Below, one piece after another: positions 33,283 through 41,482 of a stretch of 42,750 bases of DNA. A program made the position numbers and the translations under genes. The notes under the pieces are model-generated. The model was given only the letters and a program-made list of their open reading frames with translations, was not told the origin of the DNA and did not search any database. Every line of letters begins with the position of its first letter. The first letter of the stretch is position 1. The DNA is from Oscillibacter sp. (GTDB lineage: Bacteria > Bacillota > Clostridia > Oscillospirales > Oscillospiraceae), in NCBI GenBank assembly GCA_017526785.1, contig JAFXQV010000033.1:1-42750 (forward strand), written 5' to 3'.

Positions 33283-35013
33283 ATGGAAAAAATTGCAAAA
33301 CGCAAGGCGTGGCATGTCCTGCTGTCGGCGGTGCTGACGGTTTCGGTACTGCTGTCGGCTTGCGGCGGCGGTTCCACTACCACGCAAACCCCCGACAAAA
33401 GCCTGTCGCCGGAGGTCACGGACGCCCCGGAAGAGGTCGAAACTCTGCCGCTTGCGGGCGTGCGTCCTGTGCTGGGGCTGACTTACGACGTAGATTACCA
33501 CTACGACGAAGACCGCGAGGCGATTGTCAACAGCATGGAGGCCGAACTTCCCGGCGTGGACGCCGCGACGCGTACGCAACACCCGGAACTCGCCGACGCG
33601 CTGGACAAATTCCGTGATACGGCGCTTGCCAGCGCCAAGGCCGCCTATCAGGAGCGGGAGGCCGCGCTTCCCGACATTATGGACGCCGGGGACGCCGTGC
33701 AGGCACTCGGCGGGGAAGTACACTCGATGATACGCCGCGCCGACGCGAAAGCCGTCAGCGTCCTGAACTACTGGCGGGACTACTCCGGCGGCGCGCATGA
33801 AAGTTACGGCTACGGCGCGGCGAACTTCGACACCGCCTCCGGGGCGGAAATCACGCTCGACGACCTCTTGACCGACGAGGGCAAGTTGACCATCAACGCC
33901 CGTCTCGGGCAGGAACTCGACGCGCTCTACACGGAAATCGCCCTCGGCTATATGCTTGCCGACTACCTGCTCGACGATTACACATTCTCGCTGGAGCCGG
34001 ACGGCGTGACGTTCTGGTTCAACCCCTATGAAATCGCGTCGTACGCCGACGGCGTGCTGTCCGCGAAGCTCTACTTTGACCGCGACACCGACATGTTAAA
34101 GCCCGACTACAAGGGGCAGGACGAAGCGTGGTTTGTGGAAATCGGCACCGAAACGCCGTACCGCTTCGCAAGCGGCGACGCGTTCCGCACCGTGGAGGCG
34201 TGGAGTGTCATCCTGAAGGATTACTCCGACTGGTACAGCGGATTCGGCATTGAGTTCGACGCCCCGGAGGATTCCGGCCGCTGGGCGGAGCGTATCACGC
34301 TGGAGGACGAGGAAACCGACTGGATGGCTCCGGAGGGGCGGAACATCATCCTTGACCGGACGGGCTATTTCAGCGCGACCTTCTATTACGCGCACATCCC
34401 CGCCGGGGACTACGTGCTGGCGAGTTTGTCCATGGAGGACGATGGCAGTGAAATTATCGTCTACCGCGCGGACGGCACACTCGCGCAGACACTCAACATG
34501 ACCAGCCCCACGGCGTTCACGTATCCCGAACTGCCCGAAAATACGGACGATATCGACTGGTCGGACTACGACAGCTATCGCCGGGCGCTGACAGACCCCT
34601 ATGACACGCCCCTCAGCACGCGCTTTGACCTCTTCGGGACGTGGACGGGTTCCGGCGCGTACTGTCTGACGGCCGACGGCTTCCAGTTGATATCCATGTG
34701 GGACTTGCTCTATATTACGGGCGAATACGTTCTGACGCTCAATCAGGACTTGACCGTGACGCGCCGCGCCTCTGACTACTGGCCTTTGTCCATGGAAGAG
34801 GACTTCACGCTTCCCGCCGGGACGAAAGTGCAACTGATGGCCGCCGACACGTCTCAATCCGCCTATTTCCGCGTTCTGGAATCGTCGGCGGAGTTCACGA
34901 AAAACGTTGATTTTATCTTCGCTCTCTGCTACAATAACCCCGATGAGTGGCCGCGTACAATCAACGGCGTGGAAGAGTACGTAATCTTCGACGGCCTCAG
35001 TTACGCCGGATAA
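33283..35013 (+). CDS. Lipoprotein with DUF3298 (RsiV-like) domain
   Basis: The 576-residue protein has a lipoprotein signal with lipobox LSAC (Cys27), so it is anchored outside the membrane. Residues of about 60-285 match the DUF4163/DUF3298 pair found in the outer part of the anti-sigma factor RsiV: VLNYWRDYSGGAHESYGYGAANFD and FWFNPYEIASYADGV. RsiV binds lysozyme, but this protein has no cytoplasmic anti-sigma part and no sigma factor neighbour, so it is not an RsiV orthologue. The C-terminal half is acidic, rich in Asp/Tyr and not recognised. GGGGAG lies before the ATG. Confidence 0.8.
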   Translation: MEKIAKRKAWHVLLSAVLTVSVLLSACGGGSTTTQTPDKSLSPEVTDAPEEVETLPLAGVRPVLGLTYDVDYHYDEDREAIVNSMEAELPGVDAATRTQHPELADALDKFRDTALASAKAAYQEREAALPDIMDAGDAVQALGGEVHSMIRRADAKAVSVLNYWRDYSGGAHESYGYGAANFDTASGAEITLDDLLTDEGKLTINARLGQELDALYTEIALGYMLADYLLDDYTFSLEPDGVTFWFNPYEIASYADGVLSAKLYFDRDTDMLKPDYKGQDEAWFVEIGTETPYRFASGDAFRTVEAWSVILKDYSDWYSGFGIEFDAPEDSGRWAERITLEDEETDWMAPEGRNIILDRTGYFSATFYYAHIPAGDYVLASLSMEDDGSEIIVYRADGTLAQTLNMTSPTAFTYPELPENTDDIDWSDYDSYRRALTDPYDTPLSTRFDLFGTWTGSGAYCLTADGFQLISMWDLLYITGEYVLTLNQDLTVTRRASDYWPLSMEEDFTLPAGTKVQLMAADTSQSAYFRVLESSAEFTKNVDFIFALCYNNPDEWPRTINGVEEYVIFDGLSYAG

Positions 35014-35116
35014 GCGGTCAACTCTGTCAGGTTCCCGGGCTTCTCAACAAAGCCCGGTGCCATAATGCCGCGCCGGATTGCGCGGCGCGGCTCTCTATGT
35101 GAAAGGAGCTTGCAAC

Positions 35117-36463
35117 ATGCTGAAATTGCTGGGAACGATTGCCACTGGCGCGGCGGCGGTAGTCGGAGGTGCTGTAGCCGGAACCGCAATCGGGGAATTT
35201 AACGAGCGCTTCAAGGAGTATTTCTACTGCGAGGCGCTGTCCGCCGACGTGCTGGTAGCGAAGGGCGTCAAGCGCAAGGAGGGCTTTTCGTTCAACCGGG
35301 GCAGTGACAACGTTATCACGGCGGGTTCCGTCATCTGCGTGGCCGACGGCCAGTGCATGATGATTGTCGAGCAGGGCAGGGTCGTCGAACTCTGCGCCGA
35401 AACCGGATACTATCAGTACGACGCCTCCTCCGAGCCGTCTTTCCTCGCCGGAAGTCTGGGCGAGAGCTTCAAAAGCTATCTGGCGGGCGTCAAGGAGCGT
35501 CTCGAGTTCGGCGGCACCAAGGCCAAAGACCAGCGCATTTACTACTTTAATACTAAGGAAATCATCGGCAACAAGTACGGCACGCCGAACGCGGTGCCGT
35601 TCCGGGTCGTCGACGAGCGCGCCGGGATTGACATGGACATTTCCGTGCGCTGTTTCGGCGAATACAGTTATAAGATTACCAATCCCATGCTGTTCTACCA
35701 AAACGTTTGCGGGAACGTCTCCGACAAGTACACCCGCGACAACTTGGACAGCCAGCTAAAGACCGAATTTCTGACGGCCTTACAGCCCGCGTTCGCCCGT
35801 ATCTCTGAAATGGGAATCCGCTATTCGGCTCTGCCCGGCCATACCATGGAAATGGCGCAGGCCATGAATGACGCGCTGTCGGCAAAGTGGCGCGACTTGC
35901 GCGGCATTGAGGTCGTAAGCGTGGGCGTGTCGTCTGTCACGGCGAATCCGGAGGACGAGGCCACCTTAAAGGCCATGCAGAAGGACGCCGCCTACATGGA
36001 CCCGCGCCGCGCCGCCGCCGCCTTAACTGGCGCGCAGGCCGACGCCATGCGTACCGCCGCCGGAAACGCCGGGGGTGCCGCTATGGGCTTCATGGGCATG
36101 AATATGGCCATGCAGTCGGGCGGCATGAACCCCGCCCAGCTCTACCAGATGGCACCGCAACAGGCACCCGCCCCCGCCGCGACGCCCACAGCTTCTGCCA
36201 GTGCGGCGCAAAACGCGTGGACTTGTCCGAAATGCGGCAAGCCCGCGCAGGGCAAATTCTGTACCGAGTGCGGCGCGCCCAAGCCGCAGGCCGCCGACGG
36301 TTGGACTTGCCCGAAGTGCGGCCACGTCAACACGGGGAAATTCTGCATGGAGTGCGGCGCGCAGAAGCCGCAGACCGTCACGGCCTGTCCGAAATGCGGC
36401 TGGACGGTTCCGAACCCCGCGCAGCCCCCGAAGTTCTGCCCCGAATGCGGCAACGCGTTCTAA
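35117..36463 (+). CDS. SPFH-domain protein with C-terminal zinc ribbons (YdjI-like)
   Basis: The 448-residue protein has a Gly/Ala-rich hydrophobic start (residues 5-22), an SPFH-type core (about 20-300), a Met/Gly-rich linker and three zinc-ribbon units, each a CPKCG followed by CTECG, CMECG or CPECG (about 370-448). It matches the family annotated as virion core protein/SPFH, represented by YdjI of Bacillus subtilis. There YdjI acts with YdjG, YdjH and PspA in a membrane-stress response. The ATG at 35117 has AAAGGAG 8 bases upstream. The next genes are the YdjG-like and YdjH-like members. Confidence 0.87.
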   Translation: MLKLLGTIATGAAAVVGGAVAGTAIGEFNERFKEYFYCEALSADVLVAKGVKRKEGFSFNRGSDNVITAGSVICVADGQCMMIVEQGRVVELCAETGYYQYDASSEPSFLAGSLGESFKSYLAGVKERLEFGGTKAKDQRIYYFNTKEIIGNKYGTPNAVPFRVVDERAGIDMDISVRCFGEYSYKITNPMLFYQNVCGNVSDKYTRDNLDSQLKTEFLTALQPAFARISEMGIRYSALPGHTMEMAQAMNDALSAKWRDLRGIEVVSVGVSSVTANPEDEATLKAMQKDAAYMDPRRAAAALTGAQADAMRTAAGNAGGAAMGFMGMNMAMQSGGMNPAQLYQMAPQQAPAPAATPTASASAAQNAWTCPKCGKPAQGKFCTECGAPKPQAADGWTCPKCGHVNTGKFCMECGAQKPQTVTACPKCGWTVPNPAQPPKFCPECGNAF

Positions 36464-36475
36464 TGGCGTCAAAGA

Positions 36476-36499
36476 CCCTCTCCCGGCAACGGGGGAGGG
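36476..36499 (+). other. Hairpin between the SPFH and zinc-ribbon genes
   Basis: CCCTCTCCCG (36476-36485) pairs with CGGGGGAGGG (36490-36499), one G-U, with loop GCAA. There is no T tract, so it is more likely an mRNA-stabilising or processing hairpin than a terminator. It nearly repeats the asnA terminator stem. Confidence 0.6.
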
Positions 36500-36534
36500 C
36501 GGCGCGATAACTACCGGGAAGGAGTGACTCCTGT

Positions 36535-37635
36535 ATGGCCTCCCAAATCACCAACTACAAATGCCCCGCGTGCGGCGGCTCTCTGCGGTTCGACGGGGAC
36601 AGCGGAAAGTTAAAGTGTGACTACTGCGACAGTTCCTACGATGTCAAGGAGTTCGAGAAGAGCATGCAGGCCGCCAACGAAAACGCGGCCGAAGCGTTCG
36701 ACAAAAAGAACTCCGGCGGCGACTCGTGGGATACCTCTGACATGAGCGAAAGCTGGGGCGCGGACGCCGACGGCATGAAAACCTATTCCTGCCCGTCGTG
36801 CGGCGCGGAACTCATCTGCGACGCCACAACCGCCGCCACCAGTTGCCCCTACTGCGGGAATAATACGGTTGTCCCCGGACAGTTTAAAGGCGCGTTGAAA
36901 CCCGATTACGTCCTGCCGTTCAAGCTCGACAAAAAGGCCGCCGTCGCCGCGCTCGAAAAGCATTACAAGGGAAAGTATCTGCTCCCAAGAACGTTTTCGC
37001 GCCACAACCATATTGAGAAAGTGCAGGGCGTTTACGTCCCGTTCTGGCTGTTCGACGGCACCGCCGACGCCGACGTGCGCTTCCACGCCACGCGGGAGAG
37101 TTCCCACAGGGACGGAGATTATGAGGTCACGACAACGCGTCACTACGACGTACAGCGCGCCGGAAGCGTGGAATTTGAGCGCGTACCCGTCGACGCCTCC
37201 AAGCGTATGCCCGATGATATGATGGATTCTATCGAACCGTTCGACTACGGAGAGCTGAAAAAGTTCTCAATGGCATTTTTGCCCGGATTTCTGGCCGACC
37301 GCTACGACGTTTCCGTGGAGGAATGCGCCCGCCGCGCCGATGAACGGTGTTCTAACACGGTCGTGGATATGCTCGAAAGCACGGTGACAGGTTACACGAC
37401 TTGCTCCATGGAATCGAAAACCGTCAACCTGAAGCGCGGGAAAGTGCATTACGCCCTGTTGCCCGTGTGGCTGCTGACTACCAAGTGGAACGGGAAAAAT
37501 TTCCTGTTCGCCATGAACGCGCAGAGCGGAAAAATGGTGGGCGACCTGCCCATTAACTGGCTGAAATTCTGGCTGACATGCGCCGGGATTTTCGCCCCGC
37601 TCTTCGCGGCGTCCTACTGGTTCTTCCTGACGTGA
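36535..37635 (+). CDS. TFIIB-type zinc-ribbon membrane protein (YdjG-like)
   Basis: The 366-residue protein has an N-terminal zinc ribbon (CPAC at 10-13 and CDYC at 28-31), a second one (CPSC and CPYC, about 84-107), then a beta-rich domain containing GVYVPFWLFDGTADADV. A C-terminal membrane helix lies at about 345-364. It matches the TFIIB-type zinc-ribbon family that includes YdjG of Bacillus subtilis, which recruits PspA to the membrane with YdjH. It is not a transcription factor in the archaeal sense. It sits 72 bases after the SPFH gene and 15 before the TPM gene. Confidence 0.85.
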   Translation: MASQITNYKCPACGGSLRFDGDSGKLKCDYCDSSYDVKEFEKSMQAANENAAEAFDKKNSGGDSWDTSDMSESWGADADGMKTYSCPSCGAELICDATTAATSCPYCGNNTVVPGQFKGALKPDYVLPFKLDKKAAVAALEKHYKGKYLLPRTFSRHNHIEKVQGVYVPFWLFDGTADADVRFHATRESSHRDGDYEVTTTRHYDVQRAGSVEFERVPVDASKRMPDDMMDSIEPFDYGELKKFSMAFLPGFLADRYDVSVEECARRADERCSNTVVDMLESTVTGYTTCSMESKTVNLKRGKVHYALLPVWLLTTKWNGKNFLFAMNAQSGKMVGDLPINWLKFWLTCAGIFAPLFAASYWFFLT

Positions 37636-37650
37636 GAGGGGGCGGGAAAT

Positions 37651-38451
37651 ATGAAACGTTTATTCGGACTGCTCCTGCTTCTCTGCCTGACGCTGACGGT
37701 ACCCGTCGCGGCGTTCGAGGGCGCGTACGTACTCGACGACGCCGGGACACTCTCCGACGAACAGGCGCAGGAACTCGAAAATCAAGCCGCCGCCATGGCG
37801 GAAACCTACAATTTCCCCGTGTACATCGTCACTGTGAACGACTTCACGGACTACGGCTTCGATGAGGTCTACGACTGCGCGGTAGCGTTCTATGAGGAAT
37901 CGGAACTCGGTTTCGGCGACGCCCACGACGGCGAACTCTTGTTCATGAGCATGAGCAACCGTAAATACGCGTTAGTCTACACAGGCTACGGGGACACCGC
38001 TTTCACGGAGGGCGGGCGCGACCGCCTCGAAAGTGACATGCTGGACTGCTTCCGGGATAATGACTGGTACGGCGGCTTCAAGGAGTACATGGACTGGAGC
38101 GAGTATCTGTTATCGGAGGCGGCGTCCGGCACTCCCTACGGCTGGGAGGAGTACGGCGACTATCACCCCGATGACGACGCGCCGGGGCTGTTTGACTGGG
38201 TACTCGCAATCGGCATTCCCGCCGCCATCACGATAGTCATTGCCTTAGTGCTGATTGGGGAAATGGATTCCGTCCAAGAGGCGACGCGCGCGGAAGCGTA
38301 CGTTCTCCCGCACACACTGGACATCCGCAAGAAGTCCGACCGCTTTACGCACGTCACGGAAAGCCGCGTCAAGGTCGAGAGTGACAGCGACAGCGGCGGG
38401 AGTTCCCACCACAGCGGCGGCGGCCATTCCGGCCGCAGTGGCAGTTTTTGA
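37651..38451 (+). CDS. TPM-domain membrane protein (YdjH-like)
   Basis: The 266-residue protein has a signal peptide (1-21, ending VAAF), an extracellular TPM domain (about 24-155, with YVLDDAGTLSDEQAQELENQ and LLFMSMSNRKYALVYTGYG), a membrane helix at about 183-203, and a cytoplasmic tail ending in a Ser/Gly/His-rich stretch and RSGSF, a typical ending of the family. TPM domains (TLP18.3/Psb32/MOLO-1) occur in stress-linked membrane proteins. It is the last gene of the three-gene set. Confidence 0.87.
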   Translation: MKRLFGLLLLLCLTLTVPVAAFEGAYVLDDAGTLSDEQAQELENQAAAMAETYNFPVYIVTVNDFTDYGFDEVYDCAVAFYEESELGFGDAHDGELLFMSMSNRKYALVYTGYGDTAFTEGGRDRLESDMLDCFRDNDWYGGFKEYMDWSEYLLSEAASGTPYGWEEYGDYHPDDDAPGLFDWVLAIGIPAAITIVIALVLIGEMDSVQEATRAEAYVLPHTLDIRKKSDRFTHVTESRVKVESDSDSGGSSHHSGGGHSGRSGSF

Positions 38452-38471
38452 CACAAGTTCGACAGCGAAAT

Positions 38472-38492
38472 GCCCTCCCACGTTGGGAGGGC
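38472..38492 (+). terminator. Hairpin after the TPM gene
   Basis: GCCCTCCCA (38472-38480) pairs perfectly with TGGGAGGGC (38484-38492). It lies 20 bases after the stop, in the terminator position, but lacks a T tract. Confidence 0.55.
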
Positions 38493-38607
38493 GTTGTCAC
38501 AGGTTATTGACAGAATATTTTCCAAGAGGAAAATTTCTGTATTTTTCCAATTTACCGTTCTTTCTCCCCGCGACTGAATAGTTACAAAAATTTTTTTATT
38601 TAGGGGC

Positions 38608-38636
38608 TTTACAAACGCCAGAGACTGTGTTATAAT
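38608..38636 (+). promoter_or_regulatory. Promoter of tRNA-Ala
   Basis: TTTACA (38608-38613), a 17-base spacer and a perfect TATAAT (38631-38636). About 75 bases of leader separate the likely start of transcription from the tRNA. The same transcript could continue into ssrA. Confidence 0.82.
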
Positions 38637-38716
38637 GCTCCTTGTTGAACGGGAAGGCGTAGTGATAAGACGGCAAAGGCTCAAAAGCCTTGAATTTCCA
38701 CGTTGGTTGTATATTT

Positions 38717-38792
38717 GGGCGGTTAGCTCAGTTGGGAGAGCGCTGCGTTCGCATCGCAGAGGTCAAGGGTTCGAATCCCTTACTGTCCACCA
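38717..38792 (+). tRNA. tRNA-Ala (CGC)
   Basis: The acceptor strands GGGCGGT and ACTGTCC pair and include the G3-U70 pair that marks alanine tRNAs. The anticodon stem CTGCG/CGCAG encloses TTCGCAT, anticodon CGC, reading GCG codons. CCA is encoded at 38790-38792. It lies 81 bases before tmRNA. Confidence 0.95.
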
Positions 38793-38873
38793 AAGGGAGC
38801 CGGACAAACGTCAAAAGTAAGTCTGTCTCCCTTTCTTTGCGCGAATCCCCCTCTCCGCCGCCAAGCGGAATAT

Positions 38874-39238
38874 GGGGGTGTATCGGTTTCGACGGGGATG
38901 TGGAGGCAGAATAAGCGGGCGGCGGTGCCTGACCGCCTTAAAACGGGCAACTTATAAATCAAATAACGACAGTTATTCTCTGCCTGTCGCCGCCTGATTG
39001 CGGCGACCGTCCGCCCCGGAAGAACCGCGAGCCGGGAAGGGCGTGATTTAGCGGTAAATGTGCGTACGGTAAGCTTTGCCCGTGCCATAAATTATGAAGC
39101 TCACCTGACCCGGCGGCGTGGCGGCTTGCCGTCGGGGAGGGGAACGGGAAGATAGACTTCCACAATAACCGTCTGCGCCCGGAGAAAGTTCTGTTAAAGC
39201 GTTTTCGGACGGGAGTTCGACTCTCCCCACCTCCACCA
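38874..39238 (+). ncRNA. ssrA: tmRNA (SsrA)
   Basis: A 365-nt one-piece tmRNA. The 5' end GGGGGTGTATCGGTTTCGAC and the 3' end with GGGAGTTCGACTCTCCCC and encoded CCA (39236-39238) form the tRNA-like part; GGGGGTG pairs with CACCTCC, one G-U. The tag frame runs from the resume codon GCA at 38947-38949 to TGA at 38995-38997 and reads ATYKSNNDSYSLPVAA. The end -VAA fits recognition by ClpXP-type proteases. It rescues stalled ribosomes with SmpB (12493-12960). ssrA 3' ends are common integration sites. Confidence 0.97.
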
Positions 39239-39279
39239 TATTGTGTTGACAAAAAAGATGCAGTCAACTTTTTGAGGTC

Positions 39280-39329
39280 AAAAACCCCGATTTTTGGATT
39301 TTTTAATCCGAAAATCGGGGTTTTTGCTT
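39280..39329 (+). terminator. Terminator of ssrA
   Basis: A 21-bp stem (39280-39300 with 39305-39325, one G-T) with loop TTTT ends in TTTTT. It is the longest hairpin in the window. Confidence 0.92.
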
Positions 39330-39630
39330 TTGAAAAATTGCAAATTTCGAGACCGGGTTCCGTGAAATTTTTTTCACGACAGGGGAGATGCAAATGGGAA
39401 AAACAGGCGAAAACACCCCTCAAGGGAGGTGCGGAGAGTTGAACCCCCTTTTGAAAGCGGAAACCGCCCCTTTCGCCAGTGAGAGCCGGACGCCTCCGGC
39501 GACCGGGAGAAATTTCTGACAGAACGCCTCTTTTTCTTTCCCTCAAACGCCGGAAATGTTGCTTTCGCTACGTTTTCGGCGCTTTCTTTGTCGCTTTTGA
39601 TGAATGGACTTTGGAACGCTTTGCTGGTAT
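39330..39630. other. Gene-free stretch downstream of ssrA
   Basis: No coding frame here is convincing. Short hairpins are visible: GTGAAA/TTTCAC near 39361-39376 and GCCGGA/TCCGGC near 39486-39501. No second copy of the ssrA 3' end was found, so no att repeat can be defined. A weak extended -10 promoter (TGGTATCCT, 39626-39633, with TGGACT 17 bases upstream) may serve the next gene. Confidence 0.4.
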
Positions 39631-39685
39631 CCTTTGCCCTGCCTTCGGGGGAATCCCTCGCGGGACATCAGGACGGCAAAGGAGG
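39631..39685 (+). promoter_or_regulatory. Leader hairpin covering the ribosome-binding site
   Basis: CCTTTGCC (39631-39638) pairs perfectly with GGCAAAGG (39675-39682). The pairing continues inward with CTG/CAG and encloses a small CCC/GGG stem. The 3' arm shares two bases with the ribosome-binding site GGAGG (39681-39685) of the next gene. If both arms are transcribed, the stem could limit translation. Confidence 0.45.
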
Positions 39686-39693
39686 CCGGAAAA

Positions 39694-40344
39694 ATGACGG
39701 AACGAAAAAATCTTTGCGCTCACATCCCGATTGCGCTCCACGAAAAGGTCTCGGCGGCCCGCGCCGAAGCGGGACTGAACACGAACGACTACGTCACGCA
39801 AGTCCTGACCGAATACTATGACTGGAAAGAGAACGGAGGAAACATCATGGCGCGGAAAGCCGAAAACACGCGGACGCTCGCCTTCCAGATCCCGGAAGAG
39901 CTGTTCCAGCGCATTAAAGAGCATCTGGAAAAGGAATCGAGACGGCGCGGAATCCGCCTGACGCAACGCGACTTCGTAGTGGGGCTTATCGAACAGGCTC
40001 TGGAGGAAGCGGAGCGGGAAGCCGCCCGGACGGAGGAAACGGCGGCGGGACAGCCTGATGAGGCTGACGCCCGGTATGAACCCGATGCGGACTGCCCGGA
40101 CGCCGGAGCGGGTGGCGAAGAGGCGGAGGAGGCCGACAGCGCGGAAAGCGCGGAAAACGCCCCCGCGGACGCCGGAGAGGACGGCGAAGAGGCGGAGGCC
40201 GACAGTGCGGAAAGCGCGGAAAACGCCCCTGCGGACGCCGGAGAGGACGGCGAAGAGACGGCGGAGGCCGACAGCGCGGAAAGCGCGGACGCCGGAGAGG
40301 ACGCGGACAGCGGAGACGGCGTCCGGTCTGCGGAATGGAACTGA
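39694..40344 (+). CDS. Ribbon-helix-helix type protein with acidic repeat tail
   Basis: The 216-residue protein has two short segments that look like ribbon-helix-helix DNA-binding units: residues 1-45 (KNLCAHIPIALHEKVSAARA) and about 50-105 (RTLAFQIPEELFQRIKEHLE and RLTQRDFVVGLIEQALEEAE). The rest (about 110-216) is acidic, with three repeats of EADSAESAENAPADAGEDGEE type. Similar proteins occur in integrative conjugative elements of gut Clostridia (family recollection, not searched). GGAGG lies 8 bases before the ATG at 39694, which excludes a longer form. A terminator-like hairpin follows, before the PAPS-reductase gene. Confidence 0.72.
   Translation: MTERKNLCAHIPIALHEKVSAARAEAGLNTNDYVTQVLTEYYDWKENGGNIMARKAENTRTLAFQIPEELFQRIKEHLEKESRRRGIRLTQRDFVVGLIEQALEEAEREAARTEETAAGQPDEADARYEPDADCPDAGAGGEEAEEADSAESAENAPADAGEDGEEAEADSAESAENAPADAGEDGEETAEADSAESADAGEDADSGDGVRSAEWN
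40129..40330. repeat. 66/69-base tandem repeats, acidic coding
   Basis: Three copies begin GAGGCCGACAG at 40129, 40195 and 40264, the last one shortened. They encode the acidic tail of the ribbon-helix-helix protein and keep its frame. Confidence 0.8.
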
Positions 40345-40385
40345 ACGCGCCGTGAGGAAGCGAACAGCGGGAAACGGACAGTACG

Positions 40386-40427
40386 GCCCGGTCGGGTATC
40401 CCAAAAGGACGCCCGACCGGGCTTTTT
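40386..40427 (+). terminator. Strong hairpin between the RHH and PAPS-reductase genes
   Basis: GCCCGGTCGGG (40386-40396) and CCCGACCGGGC (40412-40422) form a perfect 11-bp stem followed by TTTTT. Only 20 bases separate it from the next start codon and no promoter fits there. The next gene must be read by readthrough, or by a promoter inside the RHH gene. Confidence 0.85.
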
Positions 40428-40447
40428 GCGTTCTAAAGGAGTGAAAA

Positions 40448-41479
40448 ATGGAGCTTTTTAACACGCTGGACGACTTTTTGCGAAGCTGTCCAGATAACGG
40501 CGTCAACTTTGAAATCCAGAGCGCGTTCCTGAAAGCGTGGAGCAAAATCCACGGATGGAACGACGACGGAAAGCCCTGGACAATGTACCCGGTCGTCTTG
40601 ACCGCAATTAGCGGCGGGGCTGACAGCGACGTCACAATGGACATGATAGAGCGAATCGGACATCCGCTCAGTGAGGTTCATTACGTATTCTACGATTCCG
40701 GCCTTGAGTTCGAGGCGACAAAACGCCATCTCGCCTTTCTGGAAGATAAGTACGGCGTCAGCATTGAGCGGCGGAAGGCGAAAGTCCCCGTTCCGCTGGG
40801 TGTGAGGCGCTTCGGCGTTCCCTTTTTAAGCAAGAAGGTCAGCGATTATCTTTATCGTTTGAGGTTGCACGGTTTCCAATGGGAAATGGAGCCGTTTGAG
40901 AAGCTGCGGCTCAAATATCCCCGTTGCGAATCGGCGCTGCGCTGGTGGTGTAACGCATGGGGAAAGAACAGCCGGATGAACATCCAACGCCGCTGCTGGC
41001 TTAGGGAATTTATGGCGGAAAACCCTCCGGACTTCCCTATCTCGGACAGATGTTGCGAGGGCGCGAAAAAGGCGACGGCGAAGCAATTGGAAAAGGAGAT
41101 TCGTCCGGATTTGGCCGTTACCGGAGTGCGAAAGTCGGAGGGAGGCGCGAGAGCGTCGGCGTACCGTTCATGCTTCGATGAGAACTGCGGAAAACCGAAC
41201 CGTTTCCGCCCGGTATTCTGGTTGAAAGACTCGGACAGGGACGCCTACGACCGGGCGTTCGGCGTCACGCATTCCGACTGCTACTCCGTTTACGGCCTGA
41301 CAAGAACGGGTTGCGCCTGCTGTCCGTTCGGACGGAATTTTGAGGCGGAACTGGGAGCGGCGAAAAAGTACGAGCCAAGACTGTACGCAGCAACGGTCAA
41401 CGTATTTGGCGACGCCTACGCGTACACAAGAGCCTACCGCGAATACGCCTGCGCAAGGGACGCAGAGCGGAATAGATAG
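40448..41479 (+). CDS. PAPS-reductase/ATP-pyrophosphatase family protein (DndC/IbrA-like)
   Basis: The 343-residue protein has the PP-loop SGGADS (55-60), which binds ATP for adenylation or sulfur transfer, then YVFYDSGLEFEATKRHLAFL. In the C-terminal half are GVRKSEGGARASAYRSCF and a Cys cluster TGCACCPFG (Cys289, 291, 292), with Cys202-203 earlier; such cysteines bind an iron-sulfur cluster in DndC-type proteins. Relatives are DndC of DNA phosphorothioation and IbrA of enterobacterial prophages. No dndB, dndD or dndE is present. Simple sulfate reduction is unlikely given the accessory context. AAAGGAG precedes the ATG. Confidence 0.83.
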   Translation: MELFNTLDDFLRSCPDNGVNFEIQSAFLKAWSKIHGWNDDGKPWTMYPVVLTAISGGADSDVTMDMIERIGHPLSEVHYVFYDSGLEFEATKRHLAFLEDKYGVSIERRKAKVPVPLGVRRFGVPFLSKKVSDYLYRLRLHGFQWEMEPFEKLRLKYPRCESALRWWCNAWGKNSRMNIQRRCWLREFMAENPPDFPISDRCCEGAKKATAKQLEKEIRPDLAVTGVRKSEGGARASAYRSCFDENCGKPNRFRPVFWLKDSDRDAYDRAFGVTHSDCYSVYGLTRTGCACCPFGRNFEAELGAAKKYEPRLYAATVNVFGDAYAYTRAYREYACARDAERNR

Positions 41480-41482
41480 TCA

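Noticed and set aside
38641-38716. A tRNA-Leu(CAA) gene before tRNA-Ala
   Set aside because: There is an anticodon-like hairpin, but no T arm (no GTTCGA) and no pairing acceptor strands.
40448-41479. Assimilatory PAPS reductase (cysH) for sulfate use
   Set aside because: The protein carries DndC/IbrA-type features (GVRKSEGGAR and the CACC cluster) and no sulfate-assimilation gene is nearby.
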